NCBI RefSeq assembly: GCF_008831285.2
Contig: NC_045143.1
Location: 5,527,503-5,591,502, forward strand
Direction of reading: 5' to 3'
Length of the DNA: 64,000 bases
Source: Nymphaea colorata
Lineage: Eukaryota > Streptophyta > Magnoliopsida > Nymphaeales > Nymphaeaceae
Part shown: piece by piece, positions 21,166 through 32,985 of the stretch
Position numbering within the stretch: the stretch's first letter is position 1
How the letters are laid out: each line of letters starts with the position of its first letter
Translations under genes and position numbers: made by a program
Notes under the pieces: generated by a model
The model's input: the letters and a program-made list of their open reading frames with translations, nothing else
Database searches by the model: none
Told to the model about the DNA's origin: nothing

Positions 21166-21614
21166 GAGGAGGATGAATGAGAGTGGGGTCTCGTAAAATT
21201 AAGGGAATAAAACAAAGAGATTGAAGCGTTATGCTGGTAGGAGAATGATGCGAGAGAGAAGTAGAGAGAGAGAGGGAGAACGTGCAGAAGCTTGGCTAGT
21301 AGGTGTAGAATGGTAGATGGAACAGACAGGGGCAAAATGGGAAAAAACTGGTACTTTCAGGCGCAGCGAAGGGAGACTGACGAGAGGATTCATGGTCAGA
21401 AACCGAATCGACGAGGAGGAAATGTCCAAAACGCCCTCGCCACGCAGGAGCCACCACCGTGCACGCCATGGATGAGAATGGCGATGAAGTTTAGAAACCT
21501 TCATGGGGTTTTTATGCTATTAGAAGACATAAATGCCCTCTCTCGAGACCAAAATGACACATGAGGACCAATATATCGATCGATCATTTAAATTCACCGA
21601 TTGATAGAAAAATA

Positions 21615-21646
<32 letters not shown>

Positions 21647-24093
21647 AAATGAAAATGTTTATCACTTTTTTTCATTATTTTTTTTAAGTATCCATCTTGT
21701 TATATCAAATGATGTAGATTAGATGACTGATATATATATAAAAGATGAGTAAACTCAACTCACTCAAGTCACCCAACGCCAAATGTATGTCTTGGCTTGA
21801 GCAATGATGACTAGCATTTTATAATCATCCACCTATCTAATTAGGATAGTTCAATTTATCATGGAAAACAGTTAAATAAAAAGTAAAAATGTGATGAGTA
21901 ATTAGGATAGTTCAATTTATCATACATTATTAATCCACACTTTTTTCTATATGTTTACAAAAACTAACTTGATCAAATTATACTTCACTTTAAGTTGTTT
22001 TCATGAAATATGGGGATTTCTCTATAATATTTTTTTTTTATGTTATATGAACAGTTCAGTTTTATTTGTTGTAAAAATATGATTAAATTCAAAAAATGGT
22101 GTATTTAATGTAGGTTTCCCATCAACTTATTCTTGAGATCATATCTTTAAGGCGAGATCGAAAAAAAAAAACACCATAATCTTTGCAATTTAAGTTGGGT
22201 TTACGTCGTTGATCTAGTGGTTGTCATATATATATATATATATATATACACGCCACATGTATGTATATAGCATTAAAGAAGTGAATAATGACAAAAGCTG
22301 TGTTACCGACACTGATTTATTACTTGTAACTTCTATGCAGATGAGGCTGACACAGAATGCATGTAATGTAATGACACGCATTTAGTCTGCATATCCATTG
22401 ACTATATATCTTTCATTTATCATCAGGCGTTTGTCAAACATGAGAGACGGATTAGTTTTGGCGCGGTGAATTGGGTAATATCAGAACCAAATATTCTGAG
22501 TCTCGATCGGTTGGAAAAAGCCAAAATAGAGCAGGCATGCGCTTGTCCTAACCTGAAAAACCTCTACGGAAGGAAGAGCATGTTTGAGGTTATGTATGAA
22601 ACCCAGTTATTGTCTCTTTCTCACTTCGTTTACCAAGTCACGTTCAATACACTCAAACTCTAGATTGCGACATTGCACATGCAGAGGAAAATAATCTTGA
22701 GTTGAAAAATTTTACATACTTAGTTTGATTATTCTGTTTTCACCTTTGTTTGTGGGTATAACAATGAAGCATTCAAGGATAAATTGAAAGCAATCAGATT
22801 GGATATTTGGGTTGGGCCAATCTTGGACATATATATTACATTATGCGACACCCAGCTATTTAATTTGCATTATTCAATCCAACATGAAAGAAAATTAAGG
22901 AGAAAAAGGTGATAACATATTTTTTTTTTCTTGTTGTTCTCTAACTATATATCTACTATATATCTGCATGGACGATCTTGATTAGATGACTGAGTGACTA
23001 TCTGACATATATATATATATATACATGACCCTCATATGCTAGACTGATGGGAATCATTGAACCATCAATTTTAAAGAACATGGTGGAGATTAAGTTGTAT
23101 TTTTTAATATAGTTTCTATTTTCTAGATATCTAAGTACCTTATAAAAAAGGAAAACAAATGAGTTTCCTGAATGGAGACTTCTTGCCTCCTTGAAAGAAT
23201 ATGTTTGTCTCCGGAACATACAATATGACTTCTACTTTCTTCAACTTAATCTCAACCTTTCAATTTCCTTAAAATCTGATCAATCCTATGAAGTCTGGTA
23301 TATAAGGGTCTGGTGAAAAGCTTTTATGGGGTTGAAGTAAATATGGCTTAGGTAACTGGCTTGCATGTATAACTGTGACTGTCTCTAATATCATATTATG
23401 TGATATCCACTCTTCTAGTTAAAAATTAAGAAAATGAACGAAAGAGCAACTGAGGAATGCCCTCCCTTAAGTTCTTGAAGGTCAATTCTCTCTTGTCATG
23501 AAAGTTCATTGAGTTCTTAAAGAACTTTTCGACATTAAGTGAAAATTTGATGACATACATTGTCAGACCTTTCCGATATTAATCACTTCCTATCACATAT
23601 GCAAGCAATGAGAATTGAGAGTAATTTCTGTAGCTTTAAATGAAGAAAAAGATAATTAACTTTGCCACTTATCGTTAAGTTCTTTGCATATTTTATCGTC
23701 GCAGGTAGAATACTATAACAAACTACCTGTTGTAGAGGAAATTATTATACATAAATAAAATAAGATTTGTGGGCTGGTGTGGGCCTAGAGCGTAGTTCCA
23801 ATCTCCATTAATTCCCAGCGGATGAATGCAGTTATTAAAAAGTAAAAAAAAATCCCCCAAAACGACCCACCTCATTGCTGATCGTCAAGCAGTAAATAAC
23901 ATTCAACACATCTCCATATACAATCATGCTTGTTCACGTCACGCTAAAATAAAATAAAAGATAATTGTTTGTCCTACGTCCAAAAACGAAGGACCGGTCG
24001 TATGTAGAAGATAAGGGCAGACTGATAGGTAAATGTCACCAAGGAGGACGTCACGGCGGCATGTACTTGATTTTCCTACAAACACCTGCATTT

Positions 24094-24170
<77 letters not shown>

Positions 24171-25207
24171 GATCAATATCTTTATTTTTAATCAGATCAA
24201 TAACTAGTATCTACTTTATGAATGTCATTTTTACGTTTAGAAATTATAGTTTTAGAAAAATAATACATTGAAATGTTCAAATAAGATTTTAAAGTCGATG
24301 TGCTAAATGTTTTTTTTGCTCCTAAAACTCTTTAGTTATGTGTACAAAAAAAAGTCACGTGACACGTTAGTGTCTACACATACAAATTACAAAACAAAAC
24401 TAGCTCAATGCATAAATGCATTTTTTGTATAAATAAAGTTATTTATATATAAACACATTTTTTGGTGAGTTAATTTTGATCATATCCAATATTAATATTT
24501 GAATTGAAATGACGAGAGGTAGGAGGGCCTTGCCCCAGGCAGCTTGTTATCAGGTCAATCACGAACTCTGTTTGGGCTCTCGTGAGCTTGTCGGCCCTTT
24601 ACAGGTCGGATAATGGGCTGGCCTAGTCAATGCCCGGTGCCTTGTCCGGCAGTTGGTCCCACTTCTTATATTTTTAAAAATTCAAAATTTTATATGTAAA
24701 TTTTAAAAAAATTAATTTAATTTATATAAAAAAATTGTATTTCAACTTTTTGGTATGATTTTAAAACTATAGCAGCCAAACTGTCCTAACTCTGCCCTTG
24801 CCTGCACATCACAAGCCCAATAATCAGGTTTATGTGTTTGGGTCTACCAAAGACTGTTTGTCCCGTTCGTCCCGTTCATTCATGTACAACAACTGATGGA
24901 ATTTGGACGGTGTGAAACGTGCACATTCCACAATATCTGGTGCCTATGCTGGTTCATGGCCCCCGTCCTGGACAAGCAATATGTTTCCAATGCATGCATG
25001 CGTTTTCTTGTTCTCTACTAGCTCCCATGGGACGTGCACGGGTTCCCATTAGATTGTGCCAATAGGTATGCCTCATGCATGGTCTTAGGCCGGCCCACAA
25101 TCGGGATTTTTTTATTGTTAACCTCTTGTTTGCTAGCGTATATAAAACTATCAAATTATTGAACATAGAACTATTAAGTAATGCTAATAAAAACAAATTT
25201 CCATTTT
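21166..25207. other. Upstream flank of GL2-like gene and gene-free spacer
   Basis: The proximal part is presumably the GL2-like promoter region. It contains short (TA)n runs (about 21,615-21,640 and 22,227-22,249) and a 25-base direct repeat TTAGGATAGTTCAATTTATC (about 21,841 and 21,901). A GC-richer patch at 24,515-24,800 has ends that could be a transposon, but I could not pair them. No gene is recognised. Confidence 0.4.
24096..24168. repeat. (TA)n microsatellite
   Basis: About 36 uninterrupted TA units. The frame at 23965-24207 runs through it and is not a gene. Confidence 0.95.
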
Positions 25208-25290
25208 CAGTGGCAGAGGTACATGTGGACTTGTATGGGCAATTGCCCATACAAACCCATATAAATTGCACATTTTAGGTATGTAAATCT
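25208..25290. mobile_element. hAT-like MITE end, truncated
   Basis: CAGTGGCAGAGGTACATGTG followed by GGGCAATTGCCC matches the complement of the 18,556 end. The opposite end was not found downstream, so only the terminal 80 bases or so are supported. Confidence 0.4.
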
Positions 25291-25717
25291 CCACACGCAT
25301 GAGTGAGAGAGAGAGAGAATGAACTCTAGCTATGAGTCCAATCTTTTGAATAGTTTTTTGGCTCAAATATGGCATGTGTGAATTCATGAAAACTATGCAA
25401 TATTTGCAATCCCAAGAACTTGGCCTTCGGTGATCATGGTTAAGAACATGATAAGACATCGATTGAATGGAAGACTAATCTCACTGCTCGATTAAAGGAT
25501 TACCCCTTTCTCTCTTCCCCTCACATTTCATTTTAGGGTTGCTTTCAGTGTCTCGAGTTCGAGTTGATGCTCTCGTTATGTTTCAATTTACATATTGATG
25601 TCCTTTCTTTTGCAACACATAAAATTGACACTATCAAAATTTAAAATAAAAACTAACCGTCTATCAACCCCCTGCCCTCCCTTTAGTAACCCTTTTGGGA
25701 ATAGTAACATTCACAAT

Positions 25718-25749
25718 CTCTAGGCAGCCAGGAATTTCTTTGTCATAGG

Positions 25750-25785
<36 letters not shown>

Positions 25786-25869
25786 AAGGGCACCAACAAG
25801 TAACACACGAAAGCACGTGGATTCATTATGGAACTTCCCAACACATGCCCACATGCTGATCCACCATTG
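25718..25869. mobile_element. hAT-like MITE with internal (TA)n
   Basis: Starts CTCTAGGCAGCCAGGAATTT and ends CCCACATGCTGATCCACCATTG in two adjoining pieces, whose complement resembles the 25,208 end. The flanks TTCACAAT (25710-25717) and TTCACTGT (25870-25877) match at 6 of 8 bases. A (TA)n run of about 15 units lies inside. Confidence 0.45.
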
Positions 25870-26059
25870 TTCACTGTTCATAATAAGTAAGATGCTCCTC
25901 TTAACGTCATGGCTGCCATGGAGAATTCTGTCTGGCCCTAGCGACAAGGAATACTTAGTTTAACAGGAAAGAAACTTAAGTTGTCTTTAATGAAGCATTC
26001 CGACAGACTTGGTAGTGCTGGTTTAACTTGTACCATCAGATTTTTCCTGCTCTCTGTCC

Positions 26060-26640
26060 ATGGTATGCAATCTAAAGTTAAAAAGGAGAAAGAAAGAAGC
26101 CCACTATGCTGGGTGGCTGCAGAGGATGGTGGCATCTCCCTGGATTGAGCATGTCGTGAGCCTCATCGAGGTGAGTGACAGAGAGGAAAGGTTACTGTGG
26201 AGATGGAAAGGTGTAAATAGAGTTCAAACTTCAAAGAGAGCCATCCACCTACCATTCAAGTTCCTTACAGTCGTGGTGATCTCTTGGTTTTGACCTCAAG
26301 CAAAGATTTACTATTTGTCACTCAGCAGAAGAATCGACCCACCACCTGTCGTGTGACACAGCAACTGGTCTTACTCGGGCACGTCCAGATCAGTCCGCTT
26401 CAGGCCTGAATCGATGTTTCTTGATCTTATTCGGTGGTCTTTTCCAACTGAGAGACAGCAAGAAATGGAAGTTCCATGACTGTTTACCTTCTGGTGGGTC
26501 ATTTGGGATGCCAGGAGTATCGTCATGGACCTCACCTGTAGAGGAGACAGCTCTCGACCTATCTTCCCTGCCCAGCTGATGGACACCTGATCATGACACT
26601 TTTTTCTGCATTAGGCAGAAGAGGAACAGCTCGAGAATGA
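26060..26640 (+). mobile_element. Possible LINE zf-RVT remnant
   Basis: One frame near 26,320-26,380 reads AEESTHHLSCDTATG. This resembles the Cys/His-rich zf-RVT region of plant LINE reverse transcriptases, where an EESxxHLxxxC pattern is usual. The upstream frame at 26,060-26,293 has Trp-rich basic text. Several stops and frame changes are present. The call is weak. Confidence 0.35.
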
Positions 26641-27016
26641 CCTTGACATGAAATTCTACATGCTTCTTTCTGAATAACTTTTCCCATTTAAGTTCTGTTA
26701 TACCTTGAGGGAGACGTGGAATGCTTGCGTTGAGAATATTCTGTAATTGAAATGGACTGATCATGCTCTCAAGGCAATTCGCCTCTGCTTATGCACATGC
26801 ATCTTTAGTCCTATCTGGTAGAAACCTGAAATGGAAGGATATGCTGTTGGGATTGCATATGGGAGAAGATCTTCAGATCACTTTTGCCCTGGAATTATTT
26901 GGCAAGATGGCCGGCAAATTCCGAGCCTTATTCTGGTTGACATTAACGTTGTGTTTTAATTGTGTTTGATAGCTTTGATCTTGGATCCAAAGCTGCATGG
27001 CAAGATTCTTGCGCTT

Positions 27017-27140
27017 CATCTGATTCTTGCGCTTCCCAAAGATGAAGATCTTGGTAACATCGATTTTAAATTGATGTTCATCTGATTCTTGCGCTTCCCA
27101 AAGATGAAGATCTTGGTAACATCGATTTTAAATTGATGTT
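27017..27140 (+). repeat. Perfect 62-bp tandem duplication
   Basis: 27017-27078 and 27079-27140 are identical by eye, each beginning CATCTGATTCTTGCGCTTCC and ending TTTTAAATTGATGTT. Perfect identity implies a recent duplication or an assembly slip. Confidence 0.9.
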
Positions 27141-27227
27141 ACATGTTAAAAACCATGGGTTTAAGGTAGGACTAGTTGGGGATGAGAGGGAGGGAAGGAG
27201 CCTGACCTTAAATACTTTGTACGCGAG

Positions 27228-27337
27228 TATGGTTAATGACAAAAATACCCTAGTTAATAAAGCAAAGTAAAATTTGTGCACGGAATATGGTTAATGACAA
27301 AAATGCCCTAGTTAATAAAGCAAAGTAAAATTTTTGT
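27228..27337 (+). repeat. Second tandem duplication, 58-bp unit
   Basis: 27228-27285 and about 27286-27337 share TATGGTTAATGACAAAAAT and CCCTAGTTAATAAAGCAAAG with only a few changes. Confidence 0.85.
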
Positions 27338-28550
27338 AAGGACAAAAAAAAATGAAGAAAGTTAAAAGACTAACAAGGACACTCTTTTTAAATAATTTTC
27401 AAAATACCCTCACTCCCTACCTTTTGTTTTCTTTTTTGGTGTACGTGTGTGCGTGCACCGAATGGCAGACACAACTTATTCTCCGGCCTACCAGCCAACG
27501 AAGTTGGTTGCGTGCACACCGTTGTGCATAAATAGGAGTGTGTAATGACTAAAATACTCTATTAAATTAAAAACGAGAAACTTTTAAAAGGATAAAAGGG
27601 AATTATAAAAATATTAACATACTAAAATGTACATACCTTTGTAAAAAAATTCTAAAATGCTTCCACCTCCTTTCTTCCCTTTTACAGTGTGTATTGGTTG
27701 CATGCACAAAGGCGTGCACGGAACTCAACCTCACCAGCCAAGGCCTTCTTTAGTTGTGTTAGGCCCTCTTTGTTGTCTTGTATATTTTATTACTCTATTT
27801 TGTTTTTGCGGTTTGTTTTTGTATCTAGGGGACTTACTGTATCCAAATTTTAGTATGCATTCTCATTTTACGGCTCTCTCTCTCTCATATATTCAAATTT
27901 TCAAAGCTTTAAATAGTTCTTTGTCTGTCAAAAAGTTTGTGCAATGTTGGGCGTATCCTTTTCCATTTTTCATTTTTCCCTATTCCTTGCTAATTATGCT
28001 GGAGGGGAAGTGGCAAAGCCAATGATTTCAAACCTTTCACCTTTAAATGTCCAAGACAACTAAGTCCTAACAGTAGGGGCAGTCTAATTCTCAAGGTAAT
28101 CAGCCCACAAAGGATATGTGTTTCATTTTATTACACAAGCTTGAGTTAGGCAGAGGCCTACCCATTTATGCTAAGATTCATCATATATGAGGTACTGAAC
28201 TTCTTCAACAACTCAAGAACTCAAGTCATACGCAAAGATATTGATCTCTATTAAACTTAAGAAGTATTAAATGAGGTAACTATAAGGGTATATTCCCCTT
28301 CCTTGCTTACCAAGGAAAAGGGAGGAATCATATTACTTTAGAAAAGAAGTAGAAAGGGAGCATTGCCTTCCCCACCCATGGAGCTGCTTTAAGTCCCCTT
28401 TTAGAAAAAAAAATGCATTTTTCTAATTAAAGGTAACTTTGAATCATTTTCTTTAATTAAAAACATTTCCCTCTTTTGTATTTGATATGAATAAACAAAA
28501 TGGTCCTTGGAAACATATTTCTCCTTTTTTCCCTGTAACACTATACCAAC

Positions 28551-28748
28551 CAGGGGTAGAGCCAAAGTAGGGCTCGTTTGGATCCTGTCCCCACCTCAAA
28601 ATTTAAAAAACAAAAATTAACATGTAAGTTTTTTTTAAAAAAACAATTGTTCTGTATAAAAATTTTGAAAAATGATATTTGGGTCCCAGTCAAAATTTAA
28701 AAACTTTAATTTGACACGCCTTATGAACAATTTCTGGTTCCGCCTCTG
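28551..28748. mobile_element. hAT-like MITE, copy at 28.6 kb
   Basis: Starts CAGGGGTAGAGCCAAAG and ends TTTCTGGTTCCGCCTCTG, whose complement is CAGAGGCGGAACCAGAAA. The flanks ATACCAAC (28543-28550) and ATGCCAAG (28749-28756) match at 6 of 8 bases. The internal sequence differs from the 8149 copy, so it may be another subfamily with shared ends. Confidence 0.6.
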
Positions 28749-30393
28749 ATGCCAAGTACCTCAATCTTATTCTTTTCACTCTAATGGTTCTCCCTCATGA
28801 TGTTACTAATTTGGCAAGATTCATTTTCAGAATCAGCATGTCTACAATTGATCTAATGTGTAGAGAGATTTAATTAGATCGGAACTTAGCAATATCAATA
28901 TCAACTTTAATCATACAGATTTGAATATTAGGCTTCCAGATTGGGTGCACATTTGGTTCATATATATCTGAATGAGACTCAAATATGGAAAAAAAAAATC
29001 CACACCCAAACGTGATTTGGATCTGAATTTGGTCTTGTTTTCAACATTCAATCAATTGGTCGGCATGTCAGTATACACAGTCAAGGCCTCCATGTTTGAG
29101 AGGGTTGGTCGGCGCATTCTTTCTCATGCACAATGACCTGATCTCAATTACTAAGTACGTGCATATTCAGGACAGCTGAGTACATAAATATTTGTCTCCA
29201 AATCAGAGACCAAATTGCTGTAGAAGATCAATTTTCGCTTTTACAAAAATGACTTAAACTAAAACATGTTTTATATTAAATTAGTATCTACAAACACATT
29301 AGAAGGTTCATATTTTGTTTAAAATATGTTGTAAACAAGAAGTTAAGAATCTTGGTTTTAATTTCTTGCGCAAGTAGTCTGGTATCTACCCATATATATA
29401 TATATATATATATAAGTTGATGAAACTCAAATGATTATATGTTGATGACACCGTATAGTCACTGTCATCAATTGTAACTCTAAACTGGCAAAATAGATTC
29501 GTGGCTCGCATTCATTTCGTCAGCAAAATATGCTCATCGAGCGCCGCCTCATAAATTCTGCTCACTCGTGATTACTGCTTCTTACTTAACTACAGTGTCT
29601 CCGATAGGCGCGAGACAGTTGTTGGAGTTAAATTTATTAAAGAGTGACAAATCCGAGTCATGGGAGGCCATCAATAATGAGCAATAGCTCAAGCGGCCTC
29701 ATTACTTAATAATGGCCAACACCCGCTATTAAATTCAATGCAGTCCGGACGGCCTTATAAATTTCTGTGCATTCATTCACTCTAGGCTCTCATTACCAGT
29801 AAAATTAGTTGCGCCTCACTTTGCTTCTCATCTCCTCTCCGGTTGATCTTCTTCTCAAAAAGTTGTTGGTAGTTGTAGAATGGTAGATATGTGGTCATAT
29901 TCTCATGAGAAAGTCCGACATTTCTAAACCAGATACCACGTGTTATCACGAATCAATCAATCAATCGATCAATCTCTTTCTCTCTTTCAAGGGCTTTAGT
30001 GTAGCTGGTCGGACACTCGGATTGATGGGGTCGCTTACTTTGTCATCGGAGCAGAACCATCGGGGCATGGGCCATGGCTTCCTATCAATTTTTTTTTTTT
30101 TAAGAAAGATACATCTAATTCTATAATTTTAGCCTACAAAAAAAATTTAAAAAATTATGTTTTCAGCTCCTACTAAGATTTTGAAACTATAGTCCCAGCC
30201 TCACGATAAAAAATTCTTATTTTCACTCCTACCTATCATCAGTTTGATTCTCATTAATAGTAGGTTTTAGGTCAGAGATTGTGTTCTGCTACTGATTACC
30301 TTTTTATTCTCTTCCTCTCTCTTCGTTTTTGCTAACCTTTTGATGTTATTTGTGACCAGTCATCACTCAATTTTGTTCATGAATTTTTGTTCT

Positions 30394-30395
<2 letters not shown>

Positions 30396-30483
<88 letters not shown>
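30396..30483. repeat. (CT)n(AT)n microsatellite
   Basis: About 17 CT units followed by about 27 AT units, the same composite type as in GL2-like intron 6. Confidence 0.95.
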
Positions 30484-30485
<2 letters not shown>

Positions 30486-30756
30486 GGGGAGCTCTACTTT
30501 CAGATTGATTTTTTATTTTTCAGTGTTAAAAACACTTAAACTTGTTAGTAAATGTGTTGAAAACCCATGGCCAAACAAAAACTGTGGCTAATGCAACTTT
30601 TGTAATGGTTTTTGTATGACATAAAATAAATAAAAATTCATAACCAGATTCTTTTCTACTGAAGGTTGTTAAAACATAATAGTCCAATTTTGAGGGGAAC
30701 CATTATGTGATAAAATCAAATTATTTGGGTCTATATAAAGAACTGCCCCCACAAGC

Positions 30757-30955
30757 TAGGGCGGAGCCAAGGGCAGGTAAAGGCCATGGCTCCCCTTGAG
30801 ATTTTGAAGAAAAATAAATACATAGATCTTATATTTTTTAGTTTAGGTCGTGTGAAGAATTTGAAAGGTATCTTTCACCTGTTACAAAAAAAAAATCAAA
30901 AAATAATAAGAATAATAATTCAGTTTTTTAATGAAAAATTTTTAGCTCTGTCCCG
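30757..30955. mobile_element. hAT-like MITE, copy at 30.8 kb
   Basis: Starts TAGGGCGGAGCCAAGGGCAG and ends TTTTTAGCTCTGTCCCG, a diverged inverted pair of the family type. No convincing target duplication. Confidence 0.45.
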
Positions 30956-32151
30956 GCCGCACTAAGACCACATGTTGCTTGGCCTTTGTTGAGAAGGACT
31001 GCTTCGACCCAGTTTGCATCCGCCCACCCTTTAACCAGTGGTCGATTTACATCGCCCACACAGACCCATTGGCTTGTTATGATGCAATTGAAAGGTTAGG
31101 ATTTGTTTGAGATATTTAAATTTGGATTATGTTCACTAATATGCTTTCAGTGTCACTAATAACCTTCCGACGGCCCTACATGATCGTCACTAGAGAAGCT
31201 GCCACTAATAAATTGGTAACGAACTGTCATTTGAACTGATGATTGCCTGTGTCCATTTATGTATATAATTAAAAGGACGTTTTATGGTCGTTTATTTGCC
31301 CTGTGAAACTCCAAGCAAGTTCGGTCCCATGAACAGGTAGTGCGTGTTCTTGGGGTCATCACTTTAGCAAGTTGTAGATATTATCGGATTGGTTGTCTGG
31401 AAAATGTTGTCCTCGCATATAATTAAAGTATTTATCTTCATTTATGTCATTACAAGAAGATCAAATATTCACAGTGTGATCAAGCAGGGAACTTGTACAC
31501 TTCAGATGCATGGTTAGTTTTCCTTGCTCCAAATGGGTCTTTCTCCAATGAACTCTCCAAACACTAAAATTCAAATTTTCTCTTTGCACACATAATGTTT
31601 CTTTATCAATGAACTCTCGAGAGCAAACTTTATCAATATTCATCTATCATTATTATTATTATTTGAAGTTCAATCTGTAGCAGATAGGGCCATGCTGGTG
31701 TGACATAGCTACTGACATGGCTGCTTTATGTAGCAATCATGAAGATATCTATTATTCCAAGCAAGATGAACCACTATTTTCTTAGTAACTATATGTCACA
31801 TGCTAATGAACTGTTTATGGAATTAATTAGGTCAGTATATGGTTCATATGTGTCACATAAACTCTTCTGCATTATGGGCGTTTGCTTTTTAAGGCATTGG
31901 ATTAACATTCGCTTCTTAACGCTTCCGTCACATAATTCAGATGGCAGATGGTAGGGTCTGCTTCATCAAAAAAGGAAGAAACATGGCAACATCCAGTTAA
32001 ATTGACAGCAAGCAGTGTTAGCGACAGAAGCAGCTACTGCTGCTGATAGATAGCTAGAGTTCCATATTTTTGTCAGGTCAATCCATGCTTTTTAATTTTC
32101 CAACTGGCTTTTCTGCGTCGTCTTCTCAGAGGCTTCTTACTGTCATATTCT

Positions 32152-32224
32152 GAACTGCATTTCTGTTGAAAATTAAACATGAAGCAGTGAACTGCATTTC
32201 TGTTGAAAATTAAACATGAAGCAG
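32152..32224 (+). repeat. 37-bp tandem duplication
   Basis: 32152-32188 and 32189-32224 both read GAACTGCATTTCTGTTGAAA then ATTAAACATGAAGCAG, with no visible change. Confidence 0.9.
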
Positions 32225-32718
32225 AAATAAGAAGAAAGGCAATACATGGCATTCATCGACTTTAGAGTCTATAGTGCTCAATACAATGGCTTTTACAACT
32301 GTTTCTAAAAATTCCTTATAAATGAGCTTTTACATATGTTACAATGATCCATATCCTTTTGTTTTGGCACCATCGATATCCTTCCAGATTTTGTTGGCAT
32401 GCAACGTTGCATGAAAATCCATTTGTGAATTTATTTGCAGCAGCAATCTCGCTGCAAAATTAATTTCATTTTCTTATCAATTTATTTTGCCTTTTAATTG
32501 TGCTTCTATTGCTATTGCCTGCTTTCTCTAAACTCAAAATTTGTTTTTTATATAAAAACTCTCTCTCTTTTGTTCTAGGCTTTCCCTTCCTGCAGCCTTC
32601 AACACATCCTACTCCCCACATTATACCACTTTTTTAATTGCTTTTATTTTTCACAATTTTTTAATCCTCCCCATTGTTCGCATTTATTTTAATTACGAGC
32701 TTGACAGCTATGATTTTG

Positions 32719-32779
32719 ACATGATCAATTATATTTTGTCAGATCCTTTTTAGGAGCTGCATTTTCATATCCATTTTTT

Positions 32780-32876
<97 letters not shown>

Positions 32877-32985
32877 GATCTCTTAAATTTGTGTTAAAAC
32901 ATGATCAATTATATTTTGTCAGATCCTTTTTAGGTATCCATTTTTTCTTATATATATATGAGATCTCTTAAATTTGTGTTAAAAC
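32719..32985 (+). repeat. Tandem duplication with one hugely expanded (TA)n
   Basis: Two units, 32719-32898 and 32899-32985, share ACATGATCAATTATATTTTG, CAGATCCTTTTTAGG, ATCCATTTTTTC and ATCTCTTAAATTTGTG in that order. The (TA) run is about 45 units in the first copy and about 5 in the second; the first also has about 14 extra bases after TTTTTAGG. Confidence 0.85.

Noticed and set aside
22195-22250. tRNA-like text GTCGTTGATCTAGTGGTTGTC
   Set aside because: Only an A-box-like start is present. It runs straight into (TA)n, with no anticodon arm, TTC-loop or acceptor complement.
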